The notes: a model not told the origin generated them from the letters alone. Positions 1 through 11,173 are shown, counted from the stretch's first letter. The stretch is DNA of 64,000 bases from Galeopsis tetrahit (GCA_963675135.1 OY776119.1:13183156-13247155), one strand, 5' to 3'. Numbers and translations: made by a program.

Positions 1-26
1 TGAACTCTTTTATCTTGTACGAGTTT

Positions 27-761
27 TGTTAGAAACTTTACGCTTGATATGGGTAACTGCAATATCGAAATATAGGAACCAGAAAGTCGAGTTAAGGGAA
101 AACCCTTATCCGCAGAAAAGAATACGCCCAGGTAGTGCTCGACTGGTTTGGCGTTCCGTTCCCAAAGGTAAAACGACTTCTACTTCGTAAACAGTAGCAC
201 CACTGTAGACGAAGCCTCAACGAACGTACGACGTGTACGAACTGACACACACGGAAAAATTCCGGCAACAACAAGAACAGTGTATTCTTATGGGAGATAT
301 ACACTGCAGCAGAGAGGAGAGAATTATGAGCGATTGATTTAGAGAGAAAGAGTCTGTATTTATAGAACAGATATCAGTCAAGGAGCAGAGAGAATTGTGT
401 GTGGGATGTGAATCCGAAAATAACGCAACGTGGGCAACGTGGAGATCATGGTTCTTGAAGACCAAGTTTGAGTCTCCAGAAAATTCTGAATTTCTATCTG
501 GAAGTGATTCGAAATGGGTCAAGCCCATAACATCCTTCACCTTCCCACCACTCAAACTCAAAGTTGAATCCTTCAACTCCATTAATTAATTTCTCACTCA
601 CCTTAACTTGATTTTGAGATATTAAATATACCACGTTCATCTACTCCGCGAGTAGATCGACTATGTCACATTTAATTATTTTATAATTAACGTTTAGTCA
701 TTCTAATTAATTAATTAGATAAGGGTATCAAAACCCAATTAATCCCACATTAATTTCAACA
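27..761 (-). repeat. Copia-1 3' LTR
   Basis: Read on the minus strand this 735-bp repeat starts TGTTGAAAT and ends CTAACA, the usual TG...CA form. A purine tract lies directly inside it at 762-772, which marks it as the 3' LTR. The first 340 bases of the plus-strand view reappear at 5208-5549. A TATAAATA box lies at 357-364 on the minus strand. The outer target repeat cannot be verified because the other LTR is broken. Confidence 0.8.
357..364 (-). promoter_or_regulatory. TATA box in Copia-1 LTR
   Basis: The minus strand reads TATAAATA about 400 bases inside the LTR, the position expected for an LTR promoter. The same context (CTATAAATACAGA) occurs in the related LTR at 44854-45796 and in the Sire-Y LTR. 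Confidence 0.55.
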
Positions 762-772
762 ATCCCCCACAT
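762..772 (-). other. Polypurine tract of Copia-1
   Basis: The minus strand reads ATGTGGGGGAT directly before the TGTTG start of the 3' LTR. This is the plus-strand priming site of an LTR retroelement. The same tract sits next to the Copia-B LTR at 45797. Confidence 0.75.
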
Positions 773-1266
773 GAGTGAAAATCGTGTCTATACAACATCA
801 GGCTCAGTGTTTAGTTCGATTGAGATCTCCGTGCATCCAGAAAAGTAGTTTTTTGGCTTTGAACTTTCTATAGCCAAACACTATCTGGTACACCGACGGC
901 TTAGTGGACGCAGTGTCTTGAACTAATCCTCCATAGTGTATACCTAATCAACAGTGTCAGCATACTTCAATCTCGACTTCGTAACGTTCTCACGTTTTTG
1001 TCCGTTTTGGCCATGGACGTCCTTTGTGTTCATAAATGTTTGGTCGAAGTGGCCCTCACTTCTCATTTATATAGGTGATCTCCTCTCGAGTATCCCATTA
1101 TACTCTAGGAATCATTAAGAGTAGAAGACTCAACCTTTACCACATCTTACGAGTTGTTAACATTTGAGATAGTGCTATCAGGAATAGTCATGTTTTTCAA
1201 GTGTTGTATCACTAACTTCCACAATTTTGTTTTCCCATTGAACCAAGTTCTTGGGATTTCTAGTCA
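773..1266 (-). other. 3' untranslated part of Copia-1
   Basis: No coding sequence is visible between the end of the pol remnant and the polypurine tract. The stretch is closely similar to 45807-46300 in Copia-B, so it is ordinary 3' leader of this family. Confidence 0.6.
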
Positions 1267-3760
1267 TCATGGTTGGGTTTCCACTGTTTTGGTTTTTCTT
1301 GTGGGTTTTAGACCCATTCCTTCTACCAGCTTGTTCAATTGATCTCGGTTTATACTCTTCGTGAGCGGATCCGCTATATTGTCCTTTGACTTCACATAGT
1401 CAATGGATATTACTCCAGTTGAGATCAATTGTCTAACGGAGTTGTGTCGACGACGTATGTGTCTCGACTTTCCGTTATACATGACATTCATAGCTCTGCC
1501 AATTGCAGCTTGACTGTCACAGAAGGTACTGGTTTGTTCCAACATGAAATGTCTTCCAGAAAGTTACGCAGCCATTCAGCCTCTACACCGGCCAGGTCTA
1601 AAGCGATAAATTATGATTCCATTGTGGAACGGGCAATACACGTTTGTTTCTTGGATCTCCACGACACTGCTCCTCCTCCAATAGTGAATACATATCCACT
1701 AGTGGATAACGAGTCTTTAGTGTCTGATATCCAGTTTGCATCACTGTATCCTTCGAGTACAGCTAGATGTCTCGTGTAGTGAAGCCATTATTCAAAGGTG
1801 TACTTTAAGTATCTTAGGACCCTTTTCAGTGCTTTCCAGTGCTCTTGACTTGGATTGTTCGTGTATTGACTCAGCTTGTTTACCGAACATGCAAGATCAG
1901 GGCGTGTACAGTTCGTAATGTACATCACACTTCCAATAATCCTTGCGTATTCCAGTTGAGCTACTGGTTCTCCTCTATTTTTTTTCAAGTGAACATTCAG
2001 TTCTAAGGGTGTCTTAGCAGGTGGATCGTCAAAGGCATTAAATTGCTTTGGTACCTTCTCCACATAGTGAGACTGTGTCAAGGAAATTCCATCAGACGTT
2101 TTCTCTATCTTGATTCCAAGAATCACATCTGCTAATCCCATGTCTTTCATGTCTAAGTTTCTACTTAACATGTTATTCGTATTAACTATGATATTGTGAT
2201 TGTTACTCATGATTAACATGTCATCGACATATAAGCATACGATTACAAATCCATTAGGTGTATCTTTCACATATACACACTTATCACATTCGTTAATTCG
2301 AAACCCATTTGACAACATTGTATTGTCAAATTTCAAGTGCCACTATTTAGGAGCTTGCTTAAGTCCATACAATGATCTAACAAGTTTGCACTCATTTTTC
2401 TCGTTTTCAGGTGCAACATAACCTTCAGGTTGATGCATGTATATTTCAGCATCCATCTCACCATTAAAAAACGCAGTCTTAACGTCCATTTGGTGTATTT
2501 CGAGATTGTGCAATGCATCAATAGTGACTAATACACGAATGGAGGTGATTCTTGTCACTGGTGAATATGTATCGAAGAAATCATACCATTCCTTTTGTTT
2601 AAAACCCTTTGCAACTAGACGAGCTTTGTATTTGTCAACAGATTCATCTGCTTTGTACTTTCTTCTAAGGATCCACTTGCATCCTAAGGGCTTGCAACCT
2701 TTAGTGAGATCAAACAGCTCCCATGTATGATTTAACAGAATTAAATCGTATTCACTTCTTATGGCTTCCTTCCAGAGGGGTGCATCTGGTCTTGCCATAG
2801 CTTTTTTGATAGTTTTAGGTTCATCCTCTTCTAATACATAAGTAATGAAGTCTGAACAAAAGTCCTTATCAATTCTAGCTCTCTTACTGCGTCTTGGTTC
2901 CTCACTCTCTTTAGTGGAAAAACCTGCAGTGTCATTTGTTGCTTCATGAGTTCTCTTATTAGAACTCACTTCCTCTTTTTCCTTAAATGGAAAAATGTTT
3001 TCAAAGAACACTGCGTTCCTTGACTCAATTGTAGTACCCTCTGTCATATCAGGTATTTCAGATTTGTGAATCAGAAATCGATAGACACTACTGTTTGAAG
3101 CATATCCTATAAAGATACAATCGACTGTTTTATGGCCGATTTTAACTTGTTTAGGAAGTGGTACTTCAACCTTAGCCAAACACCCCCACACTTTGAGGTA
3201 TTTGTATGAAGGTTTCTGTTTCCTCCATACTTCATAAGGAGTTTGATCCTTAGTTTTATGTGGTATCTTATTTAGAATGTGGTTAGCCGACATAATGGCT
3301 TTCCCCCACAAGTTCTGAGGTAAACCAGAGTTGATTAACATAGCGTTCATCATCTCTTTTAGTGTTCGGTTTTTCCTTTCCGCAACACCATTAGATTGAG
3401 GTGAGTAAGGGGTTGTCGTTTGATGGATTATTCCTTATTCAGCAAATAATTGTTCAAATGGAGCTACGTACTCTCCACCTCTATCACTGCGAATTGATTT
3501 AATTCGAGTATCCAATTGATTCTTTACTTCAATTTTATAACGCTTAAAAGCTTCTACAACTTCGTCTTTACTTCTTAAAAGATAAACGTAGCAGAATCTT
3601 GTACAATCATCAATAAAATTAATAAAGTACTTTTTCACCCTCATGTGGAGCTTTTACTCGAATGTGATTTTTCAAGATTAACAAATCCACATAACTTGTG
3701 GAAAACATTCCACTGAATTCAACCATTTTAGGTTTTTCCATATTTAGCTTTAAGGTCACA
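1267..3760 (-). pseudogene. Copia-1 pol remnant (integrase, RT, RNase H)
   Basis: Read on the minus strand, the pieces follow the Copia order. The integrase core is at 3644-3435 (FIDDCTRFCYVYLL, then SDRGGEY). The integrase C-terminus and start of reverse transcriptase are at 3353-2343 (from NLWGKAIMSANHILN to GLKQAPK). The RT palm with YVDDML and the RNase H start are at 2336-1788, and the RNase H tail ([10 protein letters not shown] to [13 protein letters not shown]) at 1545-1267. A stop codon after QAPK, breaks at 3353/3435, and a small deletion near 1545 that joins two frames in RNase H show that it is dead. Gag and protease are not recognisable; the DNA upstream is AT-rich and non-coding. 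The RNase H part closely resembles Copia-B at 46301-47090. Lineage within Copia is not assigned. Confidence 0.85.
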
Positions 3761-4600
3761 CCTTAGCTACCCCTTTTCATTCAAACATGTCGAACGGAGA
3801 CCTCTCTCCCCCATATTCGAATGTATCCATGTTAGGAGATGCATTTCCCCACATTCGAGTTGCTTGCCACTTTATTTGTGAATTTCTCTTATTCACCAAA
3901 TTTGAACACAACCTCGATACATAAAAAAAATCGAGCGTTGATTTTTCTTTTATTGAAATTATTTCCAACTTCAAAATTAATTTAATATTTGGTCAACATA
4001 CCAAAATTAAATTCAACTTCAAATGTGACTTTTATGGTCACCCGTGACTTGAGCATAATTTTCGATCAAATTATACTAGTCAAAATCTTTTGAACTAAAT
4101 TCAAAACAAATTTATGCTCTCGAGCACAAATATTTAACTCCATATCAAAATATAATTTGATACTCCTTCTTTGAGCCCAAAAATTAATCCATTAATTTTT
4201 GTTGACAACTTAAGATCCAGTCAATTTGAATCAATCATGAATTGATGGCTTACAGCCCAAAATTCAATCCAAACTTTGCCACTTCTTCTGAAATGGTTGT
4301 CGTATACTGCAGTTGTGATAACTTCCCAGTATTGGACCAATTTTCAAATAATATGACTTATTCAAAAATAGGAGAAATGACATCCTCTTTCAATTCTCCC
4401 TTTTAATTTGCCACAGGTGCAATTCCAATTTAATCCTCTTGATTAATTGATGTAATTAATCAATTTGTCTTCCAATTTAATTGGATCTCATAATCACAAT
4501 CTGATACGCCACATTATTGCCATATTTCTTTCTGCTCTTCAATCACACATCAAGGAGACCGGATCCCTCACGAAGTCCAAACCCTGCAATCTCACCTTGA
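3761..4600. other. AT-rich interior, no gene recognised
   Basis: This lies where gag and protease of Copia-1 would be. A 65-codon minus-strand open stretch at 3974-3777 has no family I recognise. Runs of AATTTTAAT-like sequence dominate. Confidence 0.5.
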
Positions 4601-4664
4601 GATTTAGCGAATGGAACAGAATCTATACATTTTCTCTCTTTCGATATGAGACCCTGCATGTCAT

Positions 4665-4885
4665 CATTGAACATGAAAAACCTATTGCGATAACGATTTA
4701 GTGTCTCAAAAGCCCACTTCATTTGAAAATCCTCAAACTGCACAATAGCCTTTGGCCAACGTGATCCTCAAACTGTACAATAGCCTTTGGCCAACGTGCA
4801 TGAACAACTCCCATGAACTCATCAACAATGGACAAATATTCTTCTCCATCCAGCCTAGGTTGTATAAGTCCAATAATTAATTAAT
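4665..4885 (-). pseudogene. NAD-malic enzyme exon fragment
   Basis: The minus strand encodes a peptide typical of plant mitochondrial NAD-dependent malic enzyme: QPRLDGEEYLSIVDEFMG, then WPKAIVQFED, then FQMKWAFETLNRYRNR and MFNDDMQG. The QFEDF and FNDDxQG blocks belong to the metal and substrate region of the family, and FQMKWAFETL favours the NAD-ME1-like subunit over NADP-ME (family knowledge). A direct duplication of about 30 bases near 4730-4790, covering the codons for AKAIVQFED-like sequence, breaks the frame. After the MQG codons the sequence turns to GTCTC..., consistent with a splice donor, so this looks like genomic DNA with intron and not a copied mRNA. It lies between the two LTR pieces of Copia-1. 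It is either captured sequence or the site into which older elements inserted. Confidence 0.75.
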
Positions 4886-5207
4886 AATTGTATTTCGATA
4901 TTGCATTATATCTGGAAAAAAAATTGCAGAAGGCGGTTTTTCCCTTTTATTAAGGAGTAAATACCGTGCATTAATTATCCAAAACTTAATTAATTAATTA
5001 TTCAAAAAAAAAATATTAATTAATTAATCAATTAATATCTCTATTTTGTAATTAATTAACAAAAATCAATTCTTGTTCTCATAATACTTGGCCCAAGCCG
5101 GAAGATGCGCCGATGACCATGGCTCCAGATGGCTCTCCATTCTCAAACGTGCAGTGTGTTGTGATGATTAAATGTCCGATTAATCAATATCTATTCTGTT
5201 CTGCGAT
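4886..5207. other. AT-rich spacer
   Basis: Mostly TTAATTAATT-type sequence with no gene. A usual tRNA-iMet primer site is not seen next to the LTR at 5208. The last 16 bases before that LTR (CTATTCTGTTCTGCGA region) are an inverted copy of LTR bases near 5292-5305. Confidence 0.5.
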
Positions 5208-5549
5208 TGTTAGGAACTTTACGCCTGATATGGGTAACTACAATATCGAAATATAGGAACCAGAAAGTCGAGTCAAGGGAAAATCATTTTCCCGCAGAAC
5301 AGAATACGCCCAGGTAGTGCTCGGCTGGTTTGGCGTTCCGTTTCCAAAGGTAAAACGACTTCTACTTCGTAAACAATAACACCACTGTAGACGAAGCCTC
5401 AACGAACGTACGACGTGTACGAACTGAACACACACAAAAAAATTCCGGCAAGAAAAAGAACAATTTCTTATGGGAGATATACATTGCAACAGAGAGGAGA
5501 GAATTATGAGCCATTGATTTTGAGAGAAAGAGTTTGTATTTATAGAACA
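5208..5549 (-). repeat. Copia-1 second LTR, truncated
   Basis: These 342 bases align with 27-369, starting TGTTAGGAACTTTACGCC against TGTTAGAAACTTTACGC. The match stops at TATAGAACA, where Sire-X sequence begins. This is the inner part of a 5' LTR cut by a later rearrangement. Confidence 0.75.
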
Positions 5550-6250
5550 TATATTACTGATCTGATAATACTGAGCTGATACTAAAAAAAATGATCTACA
5601 CTTCGAGAAAGTAATATTCAGAAAAGTTGGAGAACTGATTTGATGTTACTGTGCTGACTTCAAGAAGTGATCTGATCTTCAAGGAAGTTATACTCAGCTG
5701 ATCACATTACTCAGCTGAATCCAGATAAGTAGTTCATAATGTTGAAAAAGTGATAAAAATCAGCAGAGTATTTTTTTTAACCTAACTTGGTGTTGTATCT
5801 AAACAATATACTAATAAACTTACCTAGACCTTGAAGGGTGAAATCATGCAACAACTGAAATCTTATTAGAAAGTTGTATGATGAAGCCAAAAAAGGGGAA
5901 GGAAAAGTTATAAATGTTTTAGTCAAGAGAATCATTGAGAAGATTATTCAAGATGAAGGTATCACTGATCATCAACATATGATGGATATCAAAGCAAGGC
6001 TTTACTTGGCATTTAGAATCTGAAGATAAAGAAAGAAGATGAAGGACAAGCTCACAAGATAACATTTCTTAACCTTAATCTTTATTTCTATATTTTATAT
6101 TCTGTGATTATGTGTAATATGTGCATTATCTGATCTGATTATGAATATGAATATTAATTTTGAATTGATGAACTGTTATGATAGACTACATACTTAACTA
6201 CTAATTTATTAACATTTAAGTAGTTTTGGCTTCATCAAAAAGGGGGAAAT
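5550..6250 (+). mobile_element. Sire-X 3' internal region (truncated)
   Basis: This is the non-coding 3' end of a plus-strand Sirevirus-type Copia element. It has many CTGATCTGA-like stretches and ends in the tract AAAAAGGGGGAAAT right before an LTR start TGTTGGG. That pairing of tract and LTR start is typical of Sireviruses. The gag and pol of this element are missing. The left edge at 5549/5550 abuts a broken Copia-1 LTR, so a deletion or rearrangement removed the 5' part. Confidence 0.7.
6237..6250 (+). other. Polypurine tract of Sire-X
   Basis: AAAAAGGGGGAAAT lies directly before TGTTGGGATATG, the start of the LTR. A closely similar tract occurs inside Sire-Y on the minus strand at 16571-16583. 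Confidence 0.75.
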
Positions 6251-7532
6251 TGTTGGGATATGAATCCTTGAAACAATGTTCTAGTTGATGATTGTATGTT
6301 TTGATGGCCAAAAGCAACTTAAAGTTAATGATATATGTGGTTCTAAGTCATCTTAACTAAGTCATCTGAAATAAGTTTACTGATCTTAAGAGATATTGAA
6401 ATCTGAGTTACTGATCTTAGTGTGTTTACTGATCTGATATAAGAACTGTTAGGAACTAAGCTGATGTTTTGTATTGTATAGACAGCTTATAGTATAGGAC
6501 TTAAATGTACTCATCTGTATATAGTTCAGTTGATGTATATATATGTTTTATATATGTAAAGTTGTATTCTATTGTATTCAACATTGTAAAAGTTCAGAAC
6601 AATAGATTAGGACTAGATTAGAAGAAGATCAGAAGACTATTTGTTGGTCCTGAAAGGAGTATATGACAAGTGTATGGGGGGGGGGGGGAATACACTTGTA
6701 TGCAATTCTTTTGCTAATTTGATCAAACCAGAGTTTCAGCAAGGTTGTCTTGGACAACTCTGCTGAAGAAGATTAACTCTTCTAAGATAATCAAACTACT
6801 AAGTACTATTGAGTACTTAGTTGAATAACTATCTAGGGGAGTTATATGTGCGGAATAGTGGTTGGCCCTTTAAGTTTAGACTCCTTTAATTTCTGAAATC
6901 ACTTAGTCAATGTAACACAGTCCAGTTTTCAGGGAACTTGTCCAAATAGGTTTTTGCACAGTCTTTGAATGTTTATCCTTGAAAGATCAGTTTTGTGTGC
7001 AGTGTTGAGTGTATGAAAGTACTTGAAATGTAAATCAACACAAGAAGTTATAGTGGTTCAGAGACTCAAGCTCCTACATCCACTTTCCCTGATTTAACAG
7101 GATAATTCCTTCACTCTTGGAATTAACTTGTTTTATAGTGCCAAGGTGCACTTGATCAAGAACACCACTCCTTGGTGAATTGATCCCTAGGATGTCTAGA
7201 GTCCTAGTACCCTCTTCTCAACTCAGAACTGAACTGTTCTTCTCTCAACAGTCAGCTCCTACCACTTCTACTACTACAACCTTCTCACTTTCACTCTTGA
7301 AAGGTGTAAGGGTTGAAGTAAGGTTCCAACTAATGAGATATCCTTTACAATGAAGATCAGTGTATAAGGATAGGATATCTCTCTAAGCTTGTGTATGGAT
7401 ATACAATTGGGTTCAGCTTAGATGAAGTGTTTGAAGACTAAGATAGTCTTTGAAAGCTTTGAAAGCACTTTGTAGGATTGTTGGATATTCTTGTCAAGGT
7501 TGAGGTGCTTTCAAATGGTCTTCACACTTCTG

Positions 7533-7540
7533 TATTTATA
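7533..7540 (-). promoter_or_regulatory. TATA box in Sire-Y solo LTR
   Basis: The minus strand reads CTATAAATACAGAAG, a good TATA box inside the LTR. The same box is at 23499-23506 in the 5' LTR, where it would drive the Sire-Y transcript. Confidence 0.55.
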
Positions 7541-7779
7541 GACAAAATGGAGGATTTGCCCGTTGGAGAGGCAGCCCCAAATTGCTATAAATGTCTTCCT
7601 TGAGTTCTTCAAACTGGAAGACAGATTCTTGATAGTGACATGTCCTCATTTGGGTAATAAACGGCTGTAACAGTTTTGTCTTCATTCTGCAGCACTTTTC
7701 CCAATGTTTGACTTCTTGTTAGGACTTGGACATGGCTTCTGAAGGTTGATCCAATGATAGGACAACATTCCTTATCATC

Positions 7780-8300
7780 TGGACAACTCTCCTTATCACT
7801 ATCAGCATTTTTGCTTTTCAGCATGGTTGGCTTGCTCTTCTTCAGATGACTTGGCTCTTTCCCTTTATTTCTCTTGAGTATAGTCTTAGCTTATTTCTTT
7901 GAGGACCTTTAGGGACTTGTTGTCTCAAACTCTTCAGCATAGTTGATCTCAGGCTTTCAGAGCACTTGATCTTGATCAAATTTAGCTGAGACAACTCCTC
8001 TGGACAACTCTCCTGATCAGTATATTTAATCTTTTTGCATCAGAGCACTTTATGCATAGAGTTGACTTCTCTGGACAACTCTCCTGATGAAAACCTTTGA
8101 GTAGTCTTGTCCTTTTGAGCTAGGTAAGCTTGTTCTTGCATATGGCTAGCTTCTTTGGACAACTCTCCTGATCAGAGCTTTATGAATATTTTCTCTGGAC
8201 AACTCTCCTGATCAGAGCATCTTCATTGGACTTGTCCTTTTGAGCTTTACAATCTTGTTCTTGCATAAGAGCATCTTCTCTGGACAACTCTCCTGATAAG
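7780..8300 (-). repeat. Cluster of GGACAACTCTCCTGATCAG motifs
   Basis: Near-identical copies begin at about 7781, 8002, 8072, 8157, 8197 and 8282, several followed by AGAGC. Spacing is irregular (36-221 bases). The same cluster is in the right LTR at about 23746-24266. It may be a set of regulatory sites, but function is inference. Confidence 0.6.
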
Positions 8301-8900
8301 AGCATCTTAGATTTCATATGGTGTTCTTGCTCTTAAGTGATTGTTCCAGAATTTGAGCCTTGAGGGGACTTGATCTTGATCATTTTCAAAGCATAGGTTC
8401 CCCCTCAAATTGTGCATCTAATTGTCTAAGAGCTACCTAACATTTCAGCTTCTCATCTAGTCCATAATCTATATGTTCTAACATTCTTAGAACATATTTA
8501 TATTGACTTAGGCATGTCTCAGGGGGTTTTGGTATTAGATCAAAACATATCTCATTTTATTCCCAACACTATTGAAGACTCAGAAGACTACTTCAGAATA
8601 AGAAGACCTTCAAGAAGAGCTGAAGAGAAGCTTAGAAGAATTCTGGAGAAGTTAGAACAGTTTTGGAGAACTGTGCTTACTAACTAAGAACAGTAAAACT
8701 AAGAAGAGTAGTTTACTGTGCTGAGTTAGTATGATTGAAGAATAAGTTTGGAAAACTTATATAAGGCGTAACTGAAGATATATTTGAAGATATGCTGACT
8801 TGAAATTAGTTGAAGGAAGTTACAAAGTCGGTTTCAAAAGGAAGTTACAAAAACAGTTTTAGAGTTAGTTTTGTAAACTGCTAACTGTCATACTAAAGTC

Positions 8901-8908
8901 TATAAATA
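8901..8908 (+). promoter_or_regulatory. TATA box in Sire-X LTR
   Basis: TATAAATA follows AAAGTC in the right part of the LTR, a fitting place for the R-region start. It is repeated at 24867-24874 in the duplicated block. Confidence 0.5.
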
Positions 8909-9385
8909 CTGTGTGATCTTCTACTGCTAAGACTACTGATCATAAAGCATTCAAGAGCAATCTAAGTCTACAGAGCATTGAAGAACTCACAGAGTTGAAG
9001 AGATCAAGAAATCTGAGAAGGGCCACAGATTTGAAGAGAAGAATCAAAGACTAATCAAGAGAAGTTTTACTTTTCATTTACAGTTTGTATTGTGTGAATA
9101 AGTGTGCTAGTTACTTGTAGAATTACTAGTCGATCGAAGATACACTTGGGAGTGTAATCGAAAAGATCAAAGTCTTAATCTTGGGACTTTAAGCCACAAG
9201 AAACTCGAGGAAGAGTTAATAAAACTTCACAACTGGAGTTGTGAGAGTGGATGTAGACTTTTGGTCGAACCACTATAAATCCTGTGTTCTTTACTTTCTG
9301 TTTGGTATTTTCTGTTTGATATTTGTTCAACCTTCCCTCTAGACTTTCTTATCTTAATCAATCTTAACTCAACTTGGGACCAACA

Positions 9386-10177
9386 GATAAGATTCATAAA
9401 CTTTTCCCATGCTTCCTTGATGCTCTCATTAGCCCCTTGTTGGAATGTAGAGATCTTTTGTTTGGCTTCCATCGTCTTAGAAGGAGGGTAGTACTTCAAT
9501 AAAAATATCTTCTTCAATTCTTCCCACATCCTCACTTCTCCGGTGGGAATGCTTGATTGTAGCCAAGCCTTTGCTTTGCCCGACAATGTGAATGGAAATA
9601 GCCTCAACTTCTTAGCATCTTTCGACACTCCATTTTGCTTGAGAGTGTCGACTACCTCTAAGAATTGAGTTAGATGATCATTCGGGTCTTCCTCAAATCC
9701 TTCTTCCGTTCTTCCTTCAAATTGTTTCTCTCTCAACATCCGGAGTAAAGAGGCATTAATCTCAAAGTTGTTTGCCTCCACCCTTGGTCTTGCTAAACCA
9801 TCGTAGCACTCCCTCGGTTGAGGCTCAAAATATTCCCTCATAGGCCTTCCATGGTATACATGTCGAGGCTCTTCTATATGTGGAGGAGGAGGAATGTACT
9901 CATCTTGGATTTGGTGAGGTGGAGGATATTGGTAAAGAGGGTAAGAGTGTTGAGGTTGTTGGTATTGATGTGGTGGAAGTGGTGGATAGTAGGCTTGTTG
10001 TGGAGGTGGGTAAGGGTAATATCCTTGATATGGAGGGTGGTTTTGAGGTTGTTATTGTGGATTGATATTTTGGAGATTTGGTGGAGGGTTTTGAGGTGGA
10101 TTACCTCCTCGTGGATTCTCTCTTTGAGGCTCCTCATCTCCAAGTGGTGGAGGATTCAACTCTTCATTGTTCTCCAT
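9386..10177 (-). pseudogene. Gypsy-A gag, left copy (interrupted)
   Basis: The minus-strand reading starts at an ATG at 10177 with a proline/tyrosine-rich N-terminus (PPPHQIQDEYIPPPPH). It continues into the retrotransposon gag domain (VEANNFEINASLLRML, DPNDHLTQFLEVVDTLKQNGVS, LRLFPFTLSGKAKAWLQS, MWEELKKIFLLKYYPPSKT, ESIKEAWEKF), as in plant Ty3/Gypsy capsids. A TAA replaces a glutamine codon in the N-terminal part, near 10055. After FMNLI the frame runs into the end of the Sire-X LTR, which had inserted here. The zinc knuckle and all of pol are absent. The same gene, with the same stop and the same truncation, is at 25352-26143. Confidence 0.85.
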
Positions 10178-10400
10178 CTCGAAATGCTCCTCTTCATTCT
10201 TCTTCGATTCCTTCTTCTTGCGTGTGCTTCGATCTCAAGATCAAACAGTTCTAAGTTTCCTCCACGTGATCTTGTGATCACCTACAAAAGAAAAGTATCA
10301 AAGTCCACAAAGTGAAACGGAAAACAAAATAACGAAAAGGAAATGCTACTATCAATAACACTCAACAAACTTTAAGTTTCACAAATAACACTCGCTTAGA

Positions 10401-10418
10401 TCCCCGGCAGTGGCGCCA
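10401..10418 (-). other. Primer binding site of Gypsy-A (left copy)
   Basis: The minus strand reads TGGCGCCACTGCCGGGGA. It agrees with the 3' end of plant tRNA-Asp(GTC) at 16 of 18 positions, the primer used by Athila/Tat-type Gypsy elements. One base separates it from the LTR. Confidence 0.75.
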
Positions 10419-10419
10419 T

Positions 10420-10881
10420 TGACTTGTATCGTTTTTTTAACACTTTTTACACGTGTAACAATACGATCCCCACAAGCGCATGGGTCCGATTGTAGTGCAT
10501 AAGTACGACCAAGTAGTTTGTTCGTTCAAGGATCTAGTTGAATGTAAGTGAATCCCTAAAGTTAAGAGTATTCATGCTATTGTAGTAACTACACATGTTT
10601 GTTGGATCTTCGGGAATTAGAACACAAGTATGAAACTAGATTAACTAATGATGATAAGAAACGAACACAAGAAATAACAAGCTATCTAACTTTCGAGAAA
10701 AAGTGCAAGAGAAGGGTATTGCCTCAGTTGCTTCCGTTTTATGGGTAATTCAATGAGTTAACGAATCAATTACATGAATGAACTTAAGACTATGAGTTAA
10801 GTTAAAGGCTATCACTCCTATGTGTAGACCAATCCCTCGTGAGGCTTAGGCGAACACGTGCATTGATTAGCAATTATAAGA
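10420..10881 (-). repeat. Gypsy-A LTR, left copy, truncated
   Basis: These 462 bases begin TGACTTGTATCG and match 26386-26847. The match ends abruptly at ATAAGA, where Sire-Y internal sequence starts. This is the junction of the duplicated block. Confidence 0.85.
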
Positions 10882-11173
10882 GCATGAATCAATACATCAG
10901 AGCAATTCATTACAGTAATTCAATACATCAGAGCAATTCATTAATAAATCATTACAGGCATGTTGATAGTTGAAATTAACATATCAGAGCATGAATCAAT
11001 ACATCAGAGCAATTCATTACAATAATTCAAAATAATATTTTCAGCATCAGAGCACAGAACTTGTTATCAGAACAATTCATAACAAACCAGAGCAAACAGA
11101 TTAACACATCAGCAATCTTGACCATATTTCAGCATAGTTGATCATTCAAGTAAGGTCAGAAGACTTAGCCATT
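10882..11173 (-). repeat. Sire-Y region after third ORF, short repeats
   Basis: Non-coding. Units like ATCAATACATCAGAGCAATT recur about four times between 10882 and 11080. No polypurine tract or 3' LTR follows, so the element is cut at 10881/10882. Confidence 0.6.

Larger units (their letters stand above)
6642..8568 (-). repeat. Sire-Y solo LTR with CTATT target repeats
   Basis: A complete 1927-bp LTR, in minus orientation TGTTGGG...GGACCAACA. It is bounded by the perfect 5-bp repeat CTATT at 6637-6641 and 8569-8573. No internal sequence adjoins it, so it is a solo LTR at the original target site. It matches the LTR at 22605-24534 almost base for base. The differences I noticed are a run of 13 against 16 G near 6676 and one C/T change at 7771. 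Six copies of GGACAACTCTCCTNAT lie in 7780-8300. Confidence 0.9.
6251..9385 (+). repeat. Sire-X 3' LTR, split by Sire-Y
   Basis: The LTR starts TGTTGGGATATG and ends GGGACCAACA. A Sire-Y solo LTR and one CTATT copy (6642-8573) split it. Without the insert the LTR is about 1203 bp. A plus-strand TATAAATA box is at 8901-8908. The sequence right of 9385 is Gypsy-A gag, so Sire-X had inserted into that gene. The part right of the insert (8569-9385) occurs again at 24535-25351. Confidence 0.8.
6642..10881. repeat. Duplicated block, left copy
   Basis: It contains the Sire-Y LTR, CTATT, the rest of the Sire-X LTR, the Gypsy-A gag, its primer site and part of its LTR. It equals 22605-26847 at a constant offset of 15966 after the G-run. 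I saw only two base substitutions (7771 and 9051) and the G-run length difference, so the copies are very young or an assembly duplicate. Confidence 0.9.

Noticed and set aside
5095..5150. Minus-strand peptide AMVIGASSGLGQVL resembling the start of a short-chain dehydrogenase.
   Set aside because: Only about 14 residues, followed by a stop in AT-rich DNA; too short to exclude chance.
7609..7824. A 71-codon minus-strand frame present in both Sire-Y LTRs.
   Set aside because: It lies in the LTR, differs by a non-silent change between copies and has no known domain.
9818..10315. Plus-strand open frames across the Gypsy-A gag (also at 25784-26281).
   Set aside because: They are reverse-strand shadows of the Pro/Tyr-rich gag N-terminus, with Trp/Arg/Leu-rich nonsense products.
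6642..10881. A 4.2-kb LTR for Sire-Y made of the whole repeated block.
   Set aside because: The block contains CTATT after 1927 bp, then pieces of Sire-X and Gypsy-A; the TG...CA ends and primer site fit the shorter LTR.
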